The notes under the pieces were generated by a model. The model saw only the letters and a program-made list of their open reading frames with translations. It was not told where the DNA came from and did not search any database. The position numbers and the translations under genes were made by a program. 64,000 nucleotides of DNA from Ryuthela nishihirai (Eukaryota > Arthropoda > Arachnida > Araneae > Heptathelidae), in contig JAWZYU010000125.1 in assembly GCA_038380435.1 (NCBI GenBank), positions 620,001-684,000 on the forward strand, in the 5' to 3' direction. Shown here one piece after another: positions 62,001-63,690 of this stretch (within the stretch, counting starts at the first letter, position 1; the number at the start of each line of letters is the position of its first letter).

Positions 62001-63487
62001 TATTCTTTTTCGTTTGTTCTTTTATTCTTTCATTAGTTCGACTATTTTTTCTTTTCGTTTGTTCCTTTGTTCTGTCAACTATTTATTCTTTTTGTTTGCT
62101 CCCTTTTTCTTATGTACGTTTGACTGTTTATTCTTTTTGTTTGTTCCTTTGTTTTTTCGTTCGTTCGACTATTTATTCTTTTTCTTTCTTGCTTTGTTCT
62201 TTCTTTTGTTCGACTACTTATTATTTCTGTTTCTTCTCTCGTTTTTTCGTTCGTTCTACTACTTATTATTTTGTTTTTCTTTCGTTCTTTCTACTATTTA
62301 TTCTTTTTGTTGTTAATTTGTCCTTTCGTTTGTTCGACTACTTATTCTTTCGTTTGTTCGACTATTTTTTCTTTTGTTTGTTCTTTGCTCTTTTGTTCGT
62401 TCGACTATTTATGCTTTTTGTATGTTCTTTTGTTTCTTCGTTCGTTCGACTATTTATGGTTTTTGTATGTTCTTTTGTTTCTTCGTTCGTTCGACTATTT
62501 ATTTTATTTTTTTGTTTGTTCTTGCTTCCGCTGAACTATTTGCTATTTTTGTTTTTGTGAACTGTTTGTTATTAGTTTGTTCTTTCGTTCGTTGTTTGAT
62601 TTTCATCTCTTAATTTGTTTTTTCATTCATTCGGTTTATTCGTGTACATGTTTATTCGTTTGTTCTTCAGGCCTTCTCACCAAGGGCAGATTGGATTTTG
62701 AGGAGGTAAGGGGTTGGCTCAGTTGGCAATGCATCATGCTCATAATCTGCAGTTCCAGCGTTCAAATCCCAACTACGCCTGCATTGAGAATTTTGTCCTA
62801 GATGAGAAAAGCGACACCGTTGGGGTTGGGAATGCTGTAATCCATCCAATGGGACGTAAAACCATGGTCTCATGTACAGGAGAAAGCCACACCCTGTGCA
62901 CATTAACGAACGCAATGGAGGCCTTGACAGAGGCTACTATTTTCCCTTTCCCCTAACATTCTCTGAGCCCTCGGCAGTGTAGACCATTACGTGCACAAAA
63001 GTGCCGCTCAGAGGTAAAACAACACACTCTGGAATTGACAAGTGCTAAATCTCAGTTCTGGCTCATTGGGACTGAAACTTGGAAATATCAGATTATGAGC
63101 CCAGTGCGATATCGACTGATTTATACTCCTTAGTCACAGATTAAACATGATTTTACCACCATGTTAAAGACATTTTTTCCTTTAAAATGTTCCTAAAGAT
63201 GTAAAGAACGTCAAGTTTAACATTTTTATCAAAAAAAATCAATTACTGAATAAAAATATTCTTAATATTTGCAGATGGACGAAACGTACACCAACCATGC
63301 AAGAATCACGTCAGTTCTTCCCTTTGATACTTCAGTGCTGGTAGGGACAGCAGATGGCACTCTAATTATCTACGATGTGGTGGCCCGGAAGTCTCCTGGC
63401 CCTAGTGCTCCATCTTCGCCCCGTCCCCAGCCACCGCAAGCTGAAGCTGGGGCTACGAACGTCGAACAGATCCAAGAGAGATTGCAG
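22871..63487 (+). CDS. Internal part of a TBC-domain (Rab-GAP) protein with a C-terminal beta-propeller; nine exons
   Basis: Joined exons: 22871-23050, 28515-28652, 37416-37482, 41749-41840, 47087-47184, 53558-53675, 56249-56382, 60574-60766, 63275-63487. Every intron is GT-AG and all junction phases agree (0, 0, 1, 0, 2, 0, 2, 0), giving 411 codons without a stop. Residues 1-60 look like the last third of a TBC domain (LLRIWDCFLLEGPKVLFR), so the protein is probably a GTPase-activating protein for a Rab. Residues 61-128 are a charged, probably helical linker. From residue 129 on there are repeated beta-propeller blades, with motifs such as VWVC, FAGLADGTLAVVE, LWCASGSNVIIL, VWISLRGSSILQLWD and VLVGTADGTLIIYDVV. 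Spacing and motifs resemble the JIP3/4 and ARHGEF10 propellers. The TBC arginine and glutamine fingers lie upstream of the window. Whether both halves belong to one transcript is inferred from strand, order and phase. Confidence 0.85.
23237..23469 (+). repeat. SINE-A copy with internal deletion
   Basis: The head (gacgggggtggctcagttgg) and the tail (gaggcaaaacaatccaatcc) are present, but about 150 bp of body between gatatttatc and gggagtctacc are missing. Confidence 0.9.
23848..24243 (-). repeat. SINE-A copy containing a foldback
   Basis: TSD TATGGCAGG (23839-23847, 24244-24252). In the middle the body is inverted on itself (24007-24077), replacing part of the normal sequence. The head at the right end is complete. 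Confidence 0.92.
24007..24077. repeat. Inverted repeat inside SINE-A, arms about 33 bp
   Basis: The arm cagcgtgttatttaacgtgc, continuing accgggtatggttc, is mirrored after the 4-base spacer GGGA, with one base missing in the right arm. Both arms are SINE-A body sequence, so one arm was copied from the other. Confidence 0.93.
24244..24420 (+). repeat. Dispersed repeat, copy 1 (pair with 37599)
   Basis: ggcacgtacccaggatttag ... gaataagatttgag ... tttatatggaataagattt matches 37599-37760 with frequent substitutions. Class unknown. Confidence 0.6.
24585..24720 (+). repeat. Dispersed repeat, copy 1 (pair with 27985)
   Basis: ttacaatgggtttcg, then cgacactagcggcatgatga and gaaattaa recur at 27985-28095. 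In the second place it adjoins the end of an ACGTCA-family MITE, so it may be the flank of that element or part of a larger one. Confidence 0.55.
24730..25680. other. Presumed intron, mostly unrecognised
   Basis: A stretch at about 25190-25260 (ctatcgtgagctactgttgt) is loosely similar to 28775-28840. Both could be old LINE fragments, but I could not translate them into a known domain. Confidence 0.4.
25691..25895 (+). repeat. SINE-B copy, full length
   Basis: A complete head from gccgtcccgtggccgagtgg to a tail gagggggtatttattatttt. It is close to consensus. No convincing TSD. Confidence 0.92.
26478..26905 (+). pseudogene. Jockey/I-type LINE reverse-transcriptase end, fragment 1
   Basis: Translation gives SLIRFRLEYGGFLLENASST, an A-rich break, and NQNRTVRICLA, then SPCPIISLLTEDNLNLFLLR with stops and frame changes. 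It is closely related to the plus-strand fragment at 58430-58765, so both come from one family. RNase H is not included here. Confidence 0.75.
27150..27356 (-). repeat. SINE-B copy, nearly full length
   Basis: Tail aaataaacaccccctcaagc on the left; the head reaches actcggccacggg on the right. Confidence 0.9.
27508..27700 (-). pseudogene. LINE C-terminal Cys/His segment
   Basis: The - strand frame reads SSCDTYRTKERVSHVLLNCS, then KFDTHRDQMFHSLEDIG and a stop-free run to LLGH. The C..(C)...E...H.L..C pattern is the domain that follows RNase H in Jockey/I-type LINE ORF2. The first Cys pair is disrupted (SSCDTY). Only the 3' end of the element is present, consistent with 5' truncation. Confidence 0.65.
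27705..28000. mobile_element. MITE, GTAACAA/ACGTCA family, partial
   Basis: The AT-rich core 27705-27900 has inverted ends (ttattagtggtatattttta / aaagataaccagtaataata). The outer right end (tgacgtcataatagtccact, then ggccttctgttataggaggt) matches that of 33253-33709. The left outer end appears to be replaced by the LINE fragment. Confidence 0.65.
27985..28095 (+). repeat. Dispersed repeat, copy 2 (pair with 24585)
   Basis: gttacaatgggtttcgtggc, gacattagcggcatgttgag and the following AT stretch match 24585-24720. Confidence 0.55.
28515..28652 (+). CDS. Exon 2 in window: post-TBC linker
   Basis: The acceptor is ctttaag and the donor gtaagt at 28653; 138 bases, phase 0 to 0. It encodes 46 residues starting AAFEELEPFPKRQEI and ending in a Lys/Glu/Arg-rich run (KKKEREMQAMREREREM-like), probably a continuous helix or coiled coil. 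TBC1D2-type proteins also have an F..(M/L).PF.(K/R) segment followed by a charged helix just after the TBC core, which supports joining this exon to the one before. Confidence 0.85.
29356..29560 (-). repeat. SINE-B copy nested in the hAT element
   Basis: Perfect TSD ACAAGCATAT (29346-29355, 29561-29570). Full length, with the B box intact. Confidence 0.95.
29627..29717 (-). repeat. SINE-A tail-only insertion, 91 bp
   Basis: Only the last 91 bp of SINE-A are present, yet it has a perfect 11-bp TSD AAAGGTTTCAG (29616-29626, 29718-29728). It shows directly that the family inserts tail first and is truncated at the head. Confidence 0.95.
30698..30750 (-). repeat. SINE-B tail fragment
   Basis: aaaataccccctcaagcagc to gaggtctgacagga, then abrupt loss of similarity. 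Confidence 0.85.
30755..30841 (+). repeat. Dispersed repeat (pair with 60165)
   Basis: aaaaaatgctacactgcaat, then tgaaatccagtctcttgcc matches aaaatgctatactgcaatgg and aaatccagatcttcgctgcc at 60195-60240. Class unknown. Confidence 0.5.
30856..31223 (+). repeat. SINE-A copy, full length
   Basis: Perfect 14-bp TSD CTCTTGCCTCCCCC (30842-30855, 31224-31237). It has a small deletion around atctccgccctgcc. Pol III boxes are intact. Confidence 0.94.
31312..32217 (-). repeat. Cluster of four broken SINE-A copies
   Basis: Pieces: 31312-31507 (very diverged, with the palindrome acaaaaaagtgct-gagc-agcacttttttgt and three ttcaggaagg words), 31508-31777 (head missing), 31778-32105 (internal deletion after gctgttggg) and 32106-32217 (head only, ggtgggacttcaacctggga). 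Adjacent ends are abrupt. I found no TSD, so deletion or recombination between copies probably shaped the cluster. Confidence 0.85.
32218..32800. other. AT-rich presumed intron, nothing recognised
   Basis: C-rich run near 32720-32740; otherwise no signal. Confidence 0.45.
32804..32855 (+). repeat. Left 52-bp direct repeat flanking SINE-A
   Basis: atatttggtgtatcaatccg ... cctcccagaacagaagg is repeated at 33242-33293 with four differences. Both copies abut the SINE directly. The sequence is the outer end of the MITE at 33253. Confidence 0.85.
32856..33239 (-). repeat. SINE-A copy, full length, between 52-bp repeats
   Basis: Tail attggattgttttacctctg, head gactgagccacccccgcccc. The body is near consensus. 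The flanking repeats are far longer than the 9-14 bp usual here. Confidence 0.94.
33253..33709. mobile_element. MITE with long inverted ends, GTAACAA/ACGTCA family
   Basis: Left end gtaacaatccgcccagtcaa, cacacctcccggaacagaaa, ..., ttagttatgacgt. The right end on the other strand reads gtaacaacaaccgggccaac, ctcctaaaacagaaagc, ..., taacttatgtcgtc. The AT-rich core again has inverted ends (ttattactggtaaattttaa / acaccaatagtaacaaatag). No coding capacity. This is the most complete member in the window. Confidence 0.78.
33726..35335 (-). pseudogene. RTE-type LINE, 5' region and endonuclease domain
   Basis: On the - strand a long untranslated leader (about 35335-34700) is followed by endonuclease (APE-type) motifs in broken frames. 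They include YNLDILGLQET and then WTGKGEILK (34570 region), HLQGVGLLLSRHASDALLGY, DLNVICCYAPTEDSDENEKD, a degraded LVLDYFNAKV for the GDFNAKVG block, and at 33985-34089 NMIDYISINRKWASSVRNTR, then LYRAAEIGSDHYVV (the ID..L and SDHY blocks). The reverse transcriptase is missing: the element is cut off at 33726. Several stops and frameshifts make it inactive. A 19-bp palindrome (aaaagagaatatctctttt) lies in the leader. Confidence 0.82.
35640..36050 (-). repeat. Dispersed repeat around a SINE (pair with 58285)
   Basis: gtagatcgtgtatgtacatg, cgatgttccaggtaaaactt and taccatctccatctgagaat match 58285-58360. The interval is interrupted by a SINE-A. It is probably LINE-derived, since the second copy adjoins LINE sequence, but I could not assign a domain. 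Confidence 0.6.
35670..35964 (+). repeat. SINE-A copy, head missing
   Basis: Perfect 13-bp TSD CATGCGATGTTCC (35657-35669, 35965-35977). Starts at tctctgcaaaattccccgcc. Confidence 0.95.
36107..36499. mobile_element. Non-autonomous hAT element, 393 bp
   Basis: Ends CAGTGGTTCTCAACCTTTTA and (other strand) CAGGGGTTTTCGACGTGGGG. TSD GCATATAC/GCATATAT (36099-36106, 36500-36507), seven of eight matching. A palindromic micro-element is nested inside. Confidence 0.87.
36241..36293. mobile_element. Palindromic Tc1-end micro-element, copy 3
   Basis: The left arm is identical to the copies at 22315 and 22399; the right arm lacks about 10 bp (gtaggtggtc). The outer word is again cg-tatcag ... ctgata-cg. 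Confidence 0.78.
36522..36750 (-). pseudogene. Jockey-type LINE fragment after the RT domain
   Basis: The - strand frame reads ILRSAVDAPWFVTNRQLHND, then WGIDHIYTHIKCISKRSFRL. The APW(Y/F)V.N..LH.D block is the conserved segment downstream of the RT palm in Jockey-type LINEs. A second, related fragment is at 54560-55260. Confidence 0.7.
36769..37140 (+). repeat. SINE-A copy, full length
   Basis: Perfect TSD CATGTGGACATA (36757-36768, 37141-37152). Inserted into the LINE fragment. It has a small deletion of gtcagtaggggaca in the body. Confidence 0.95.
37416..37482 (+). CDS. Exon 3 in window: linker into propeller
   Basis: A short exon of 67 bases. The acceptor is cttctaatag and the donor gtaatg at 37483; phase 0 to 1. 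It encodes MAQVELEGPHNHLIECAAVW and then G-K, with the last base completing an Asp codon with the next exon. The leading ATG is internal to the reading frame, although it could serve an alternative start. It is the weakest exon on its own, but it supplies exactly the phase that the next exon needs. Confidence 0.75.
37599..37760 (+). repeat. Dispersed repeat, copy 2 (pair with 24244)
   Basis: caggtacgaggatttaggtt, a G run, gggaataagatttgag and tattctatgtggaataaaat match 24244-24420. Confidence 0.6.
37808..37919. repeat. Hairpin repeat, copy 1
   Basis: A 48-bp lead (agacaactattttgaatttc aaaataggtagacaac) is followed by a hairpin with 27-28 bp arms (gatgagttgaaaaaaattgg, then ttggtccc) around the loop tgactgggattc. 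The arms differ by a single base insertion. Confidence 0.88.
37962..38411 (+). repeat. SINE-A copy with internal partial duplication
   Basis: After a long G run, the head begins cttagtcggtagtgcacctgg. The body repeats the phrase taagccgtggccccgtgt / ttaagtcatggtcccgtgta at 38140 and 38230, so one section was duplicated. Ends gaggtaaagcaacccaac. Confidence 0.88.
38492..38565 (-). tRNA. tRNA-like sequence, probably a pseudogene or SINE head
   Basis: On the - strand it starts GCCGATGATGGTGTAGTGG, with an A-box-like D arm, and ends with GGGTTCGAATCCC (B box) and CTCACGGC. Only four of seven acceptor pairs form at the outer end, and U33 is not where expected in the anticodon loop, so a working tRNA is unlikely. 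It resembles neither SINE head in this window. It lies between the two hairpin-repeat copies. Confidence 0.4.
38591..38704. repeat. Hairpin repeat, copy 2
   Basis: The same 48-bp lead and the same hairpin as at 37808, with two substitutions (aaagttgg, ctggaattc). The copies are 783 bp apart in direct orientation. Confidence 0.88.
38705..39059. other. Presumed intron, nothing recognised
   Basis: No gene or repeat that I can support. Confidence 0.45.
39071..39426 (-). repeat. SINE-A copy, nearly full length
   Basis: TSD ATGCAAWCCTG (39060-39070, 39427-39437, one mismatch). Small deletions in the body (agaggttgggaaccc, cgtgcacacggagcc). Confidence 0.92.
39590..40528 (-). repeat. SINE-A copy split by a 539-bp insertion
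   Basis: Outer TSD GCAGCGCTGTTAG (39577-39589, 40529-40541). The SINE is otherwise full length, interrupted within the B-box region of its head. Confidence 0.95.
39923..40461 (+). mobile_element. GC-rich LINE-derived insertion, 539 bp, probably non-autonomous
   Basis: Perfect 14-bp TSD TGTAACTCGAACCT (39909-39922, 40462-40475) shows it moved as a unit. It begins with a C run and ataggggaccaccttgtcgt ggtgggggggcc. Two stable stems can be seen near the 5' end: ACCAC-cttgtc-GTGGT, and CAACCCGG ... CCGGGTTG around a 16-base loop. Such GC-rich structured starts are typical of LINE 5' untranslated regions, some of which carry HDV-like ribozymes. The 3' end is catagagattcat without poly-A. The longest ORF (40039-40263, 74 codons) matches nothing I recognise. 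Confidence 0.75.
40780..41470 (+). repeat. Two SINE-A copies in tandem
   Basis: First copy 40780-41151, complete to gaggcaat; second 41152-41470, ending within the body at gagccttcggg. Both have an A-box change (cagttgg), the B-box variant ggtgcgaatcccag and tgcctacagtcagt, so they descend from one dimer or a local duplication rather than two independent insertions. Confidence 0.9.
41749..41840 (+). CDS. Exon 4 in window: first propeller blade
   Basis: The acceptor is tttctctttgcag and the donor gtaagag at 41841; 92 bases, phase 1 to 0. It encodes D-KVWVCHGHHHGSRISMVN followed by CQENIMYRLHIE. VWVC followed by a strand and turn is the usual blade opening in JIP/ARHGEF10-type propellers. Just 38 bp downstream of the exon starts a SINE-A array (41879). 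Confidence 0.85.
41879..42586 (-). repeat. SINE-A with triplicated tail half
   Basis: Three tail-half units start gttgggttgttttacc at 41889, 42060 and 42230 (period about 171). Only the last continues into the rest of the SINE, which ends in the anticodon region. One perfect 11-bp TSD AAAGCTGGCTT (41868-41878, 42587-42597) encloses all three. The junctions read cttcaacgttgggttg. The locus lies 38 bp after the exon ending at 41840. Confidence 0.94.
42745..43501 (+). repeat. Older SINE-A copy hosting another SINE-A
   Basis: A diverged head (agatcataatttacaattcc) and tctccgcaaaactccttgcc precede the insertion; cacggtcaccaatgggcttg to gataaaacaacccaaccc follows it. The anticodon position reads CAT here. 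Confidence 0.87.
42840..43233 (+). repeat. SINE-A copy nested in an older SINE-A
   Basis: Perfect TSD CCTTGCCCACGG (42828-42839, 43234-43245), itself SINE-A body sequence. Full length with a G-rich start. Confidence 0.95.
43502..43800 (-). repeat. SINE-A copy, diverged, head missing
   Basis: From ttctgagcagcacttttttg to gtggggagttttgcgaagg. No TSD found. Confidence 0.82.
43801..44600. other. AT-rich presumed intron, nothing recognised
   Basis: No SINE, exon or inverted ends. Confidence 0.5.
44618..44711 (+). repeat. SINE-A head fragment
   Basis: G run, cctcagtcggtagcgtgcca and a good B box, then loss of similarity after gttgagatatat, where Tc1 sequence begins. Confidence 0.85.
45053..45436 (+). 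repeat. SINE-A copy in the Tc1 relic
   Basis: TSD CCTGCTTCYAAAA (45040-45052, 45437-45449), one mismatch. Full length. Confidence 0.95.
45746..46145 (+). repeat. SINE-A copy in the Tc1 relic, second
   Basis: Perfect TSD CCGCTAACTGAA (45734-45745, 46146-46157). The body carries a duplicated phrase, gtacgttaagccgtgacccc, after 45950. Confidence 0.95.
46331..47086. other. AT-rich intron before exon 5, nothing recognised
   Basis: A short hairpin (atcgtctata-accagtg-tatatagacgat) lies at about 46349-46380. The last 30 bp are the pyrimidine tract of the acceptor. Confidence 0.5.
47087..47184 (+). CDS. Exon 5 in window: propeller blade
   Basis: A strong pyrimidine tract and ttccag precede 47087; the donor is gtaagt at 47185; 98 bases, phase 0 to 2. 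It encodes FESRVMCMHAPNDDTMIFGT followed by FSHFVHAYHTIS. The strand pattern (VMCM, TMIFGT, FVHAYH) is that of a WD40-like blade. The last two bases begin an Arg codon that is completed by the next exon. Confidence 0.85.
47472..47848 (-). repeat. SINE-A copy, full length
   Basis: Tail gggttgggttgttttgcctc, head ccacccccgcccc. Lacks gtagcctccc in the body, as does the copy at 45746, which may mark a subfamily. No TSD seen. Confidence 0.93.
47993..48361 (+). repeat. SINE-A copy, diverged
   Basis: Head gagggcgggggtatctcatt; body with deletions; tail gaggaaaaacaacc. Confidence 0.88.
48567..48951 (-). repeat. SINE-A copy, full length
   Basis: Perfect 13-bp TSD ACTAGATTATCAG (48554-48566, 48952-48964). 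Very near consensus, so probably young. Confidence 0.95.
49120..49466 (+). repeat. SINE-A copy with small deletion
   Basis: TSD CCCAATGTWTT (49109-49119, 49467-49477). About 50 bp are missing after ctcccaacag. Confidence 0.93.
49722..50113 (+). repeat. SINE-A copy, full length
   Basis: Perfect TSD CCTTGGTGGTGT (49710-49721, 50114-50125). The tail is extended: caacccaaaacaacccaa. Confidence 0.95.
50186..50545 (-). repeat. SINE-A copy, diverged, head deleted in the middle
   Basis: Tail ggttgggttcttttacctct. The head joins the B box directly to gcaagctacccactgagcc, losing the anticodon arm. This shortened head is the unit of the tandem repeat that follows. Confidence 0.85.
50503..50822. repeat. 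Minisatellite of shortened SINE-A heads, four units
   Basis: Units of 83-87 bp, each ctcaaaacaggtgggactcg ... gagccaacatcccccc plus a (ca)n run and ctgtgtatg, start at about 50503, 50589, 50673 and 50760. They differ mainly in C-run and CA-run length. Confidence 0.92.
50825..50908. repeat. 84-bp palindrome next to the minisatellite
   Basis: actggggtggggcatgatta, then a C run and (ca)n, is mirrored by (tg)n, a G run and taatcatgccccaccccagt around a CTG centre. Arms are about 40 bp and differ only in run length. Confidence 0.93.
51357..52600 (+). pseudogene. Tc1-type transposase, interrupted
   Basis: It starts at the ATG at 51357 (MGKAANLSEFDKGQIVMARR, a helix-turn-helix start). It is cut by a SINE-B (51483-51687), resumes with frame changes and stops, then reads well from about 51955: WTLNDWKKIIWSNEPCYLL, GGGSVMVWTMFCWETLSP, AFFQQDNAP-stop, REWFAEHEGDIQVLPWPPIS, PDINPIEHLWFVLEQH and MPHRVRAVLAARG. 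The first catalytic Asp is Asn (WSNEP), the Cys codon after DNAP is a stop, and a SINE-A removes the C terminus. It is not functional. Confidence 0.93.
51483..51687 (-). repeat. SINE-B copy in the Tc1 transposase
   Basis: Full length: tail aaataaataccccctcaagc, head to cggccatgggacggc. B box intact. Confidence 0.93.
52597..52972 (-). repeat. SINE-A copy at the end of the Tc1 transposase
   Basis: Tail gttgggttgggttgttttac (52595-52620), head ending ctgagtcacccccgg. It has a deletion of ccatcggtgtcc in the body. The flanking match gcggcacg / ggcgggtt is too weak to call a TSD. Confidence 0.92.
52986..53031. repeat. Perfect 21-bp-arm hairpin near the Tc1 right end
   Basis: gatgttggtcctccacatgcc and its exact complement are separated by CGGC. 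It lies just inside the Tc1 right end and just outside the SINE-A. Confidence 0.95.
53073..53540. other. Presumed intron before exon 6
   Basis: No repeat recognised. The 71-residue - strand ORF at 53261-53476 has no family resemblance. Confidence 0.45.
53558..53675 (+). CDS. Exon 6 in window: propeller blade with ADGTLAVVE
   Basis: The acceptor is ctctttgcag and the donor gtgagt at 53676; 118 bases, phase 2 to 0. It encodes KKMWEICLNSSILSLCSHQ and, after a loop, KQVFAGLADGTLAVVE. The segment parallels the (I)L.DSVLS.....VLVALADGTLAIF blade of JIP3/4 propellers, the best single clue to the fold family. Reading frames other than the spliced one run through the exon and are not coding. Confidence 0.85.
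53743..53866 (+). repeat. Left copy of about 125-bp direct repeat around SINE-A
   Basis: ataaattaggaaaattagtt ... tctgatatctgatatcttta ... aataacaaaagtaaaaa recurs at 54256-54382 with about seven differences. Both copies abut the SINE. Confidence 0.93.
53872..54255 (-). repeat. SINE-A copy, full length, between about 125-bp repeats
   Basis: Tail cggttgggttgttttagctc, head gccacccccgccc. Near consensus. No short TSD inside the long repeats. Confidence 0.94.
54256..54382 (+). repeat. Right copy of about 125-bp direct repeat
   Basis: See the left copy; it includes a 3-base insertion (ggtttatatc for ggatatc). Confidence 0.93.
54560..55260 (-). pseudogene. Jockey-type LINE fragment split by SINE-A
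   Basis: The - strand text across the SINE reads ILRYEVSAPWFVKNKSIHTD and then STDHIYTYI, parallel to ILRSAVDAPWFVTNRQLHND at 36522-36750. The SINE lies between the IHTD and STDH words. Confidence 0.68.
54628..55191 (+). repeat. SINE-A with duplicated tail half
   Basis: Perfect 14-bp TSD CTCAAATCAGTGTG (54614-54627, 55192-55205). At 55010-55030 the first tail runs into the body again: caacccaacgttaaagaaca. The body also contains a small local repeat (caccgatgtaggggatacc / caccgatagtaggggacac). Confidence 0.95.
55302..55628 (-). repeat. SINE-A copy, diverged, head missing
   Basis: agttgggttgttttacctca to agctggggtttgaacctgg, where another SINE-A begins. Confidence 0.87.
55629..56103 (-). repeat. 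SINE-A copy followed by an extra head
   Basis: A complete copy (55629-56012) is followed by a second head-proximal segment (cttgcggagataaatctgga ... gagccacccc). The second head may be the remainder of the older SINE to the left, with changes at the junction. Confidence 0.9.
56249..56382 (+). CDS. Exon 7 in window: propeller blade
   Basis: The acceptor is catcacag and the donor gtaaat at 56383; 134 bases, phase 0 to 2. It encodes NVQGRMPKPEVFYVVIGSSP, then VTCLQLVGRRLWCASGSNVI and ILSA. The VTCLQLVGRRLWC...N.I strand pair parallels the IRCM..V.DRVWCG..N.I blade of JIP-type propellers. The final AG pairs with the first A of the next exon to give Arg. Confidence 0.85.
56571..56766 (-). repeat. 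SINE-A copy, head half missing
   Basis: gggttgggttgttttacctc to tatggctctcccgcat. Near consensus in what remains. Confidence 0.92.
56925..57107 (-). pseudogene. RTE-type LINE endonuclease fragment
   Basis: On the - strand the phrase translates as LGDFNAKVGTDSHQGN then LDTPGLDSY, the conserved GDFNAKVG block. It is the same family as 33726-35335, but less degraded here. It is cut by a SINE-A at 57108 and continues a few bases at 57672. Confidence 0.8.
57108..57660 (+). repeat. SINE-A with duplicated tail half
   Basis: Perfect TSD CTCAATATCTG (57097-57107, 57661-57671). The junction near 57487 is caacccaacgttaaagaaca, identical to that in the copy at 54628. Confidence 0.95.
57690..57935 (+). 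repeat. SINE-A copy, both ends cut
   Basis: Starts in the head (ggtagcgtaccaggctcgta) and stops at gctaccatctgtcc. Diverged. Confidence 0.9.
58280..60000 (+). pseudogene. Jockey/I-type LINE ORF2, RT end plus RNase H, split by SINE-A
   Basis: 58430-58765 is an open stretch: LEHGGFLLENATYTLIKKTE, KIQNRAVRICLAQLPPCPTV and so on (after the RT palm). After frameshifts an RNase H domain follows: KIFTDGSVNKDEGKAAAEVW (first Asp), ELIAIEMALKWGTS (Glu) and VFILSHCRSVLQFL, where the usual Asp is His. WIPSHVGIGGNDIIDRIAKE carries the last block. Beyond the SINE (59492-59873) the C-terminal part reads TIASLRTRTTRLNDQMHKMN before a stop. Stops and frameshifts exclude activity. Confidence 0.87.
59492..59873 (+). 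repeat. SINE-A copy in the LINE
   Basis: Perfect TSD CCATTTCAAGAT (59480-59491, 59874-59885). Full length; A box ctcagttgg variant. Confidence 0.95.
60005..60540. other. AT-rich intron before exon 8
   Basis: Contains the phrase aaaatgctatactgcaatgg at 60195-60240 shared with 30800-30841, and a G run at 60059. Nothing else recognised. Confidence 0.45.
60574..60766 (+). CDS. Exon 8 in window: propeller blade
   Basis: The acceptor is tatttcttcag and the donor gttagtg at 60767; 193 bases, phase 2 to 0. It encodes TLDLLDQFQTSSNGLDYIYR, then MICGEQGVWISLRGSSILQL and WDSHSLTCRLLYDVRDNYCT. GVWIS.R..S.L.LW..H matches the GVWVSIRLDSTLRLYHAH-type blade of JIP propellers. It is followed directly by the pyrimidine-rich minisatellite intron. 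Confidence 0.87.
60860..62660 (+). repeat. Pyrimidine-rich minisatellite in the last complete intron
   Basis: About 1.8 kb of T-rich sequence built from ttcgttcgttcgactattta and ttctttttgtttgttccttt. A 57-bp unit (cttatgtacgttcgactg ...) repeats exactly three times from 61071. Larger blocks recur at about 273 and 328 bp (gactatttatacttttgtct at 61350, 61623, 61951). Because 57 is divisible by three and the strand has almost no stops, ORFs up to 239 codons of Phe, Leu and Ser arise, but they are not genes. Confidence 0.93.
62707..63120 (+). repeat. SINE-A copies, very diverged
   Basis: 62707-63026 is a + strand copy with head gttggctcagttggcaatgc and the anticodon word ctCATaatc. 63035-63120 holds a - strand head (gattatgagcccagtgcg), also CAT. 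These are among the oldest copies. Confidence 0.85.
63275..63487 (+). CDS. Exon 9 in window: propeller blade and Pro-rich segment
   Basis: The acceptor is atatttgcag and the donor gtgagt at 63488; 213 bases, phase 0 to 0. It encodes MDETYTNHARITSVLPFDTS, then VLVGTADGTLIIYDVV and a Pro/Ser/Ala-rich stretch (KSPGPSAPSSPRPQPPQAEA), ending EQIQERLQ. The blade motif RIT..L.....L.VGT..G.(V/I)I parallels the last JIP-type blade. The Pro-rich stretch is probably a disordered loop or tail. The frame stays open to 63553, but the consensus donor at 63488 argues for splicing there. Confidence 0.87.
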
Positions 63488-63624
63488 GTGAGTAAAACGA
63501 GATATAATTATGCAGACTGTTTTTACTGTGTGCAGTTCCCCGGATGGAGTTAGAAGGGAAATCAATCAATCATCACTTTTCTTGTTCTCTGTTACAGCAA
63601 TTTGGGGATTCACTGATTTTATCG

Positions 63625-63690
63625 TATTTCGGTTGGGCAACACCTCCTAGAACAGAAGGTCTTACCACTAAGTTATGACGTCAACACGTG
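63625..63690 (+). mobile_element. End of an ACGTCA-family MITE
   Basis: gggcaacacctcctagaaca, gaaggtcttaccactaagtt and atgacgtca match the left end of 33253-33709. The other end lies outside the window. Confidence 0.65.

Noticed and set aside
60817..62613. Overlapping ORFs of 64-239 codons rich in Phe, Leu and Ser, looking like a multi-pass membrane protein
   Set aside because: They are translations of the pyrimidine minisatellite inside an intron. The same peptide words recur in all three frames and the 57-bp unit keeps frames open by chance.
63362..63565. 67-codon - strand ORF opposite exon 9
   Set aside because: It is the antisense shadow of the coding exon.
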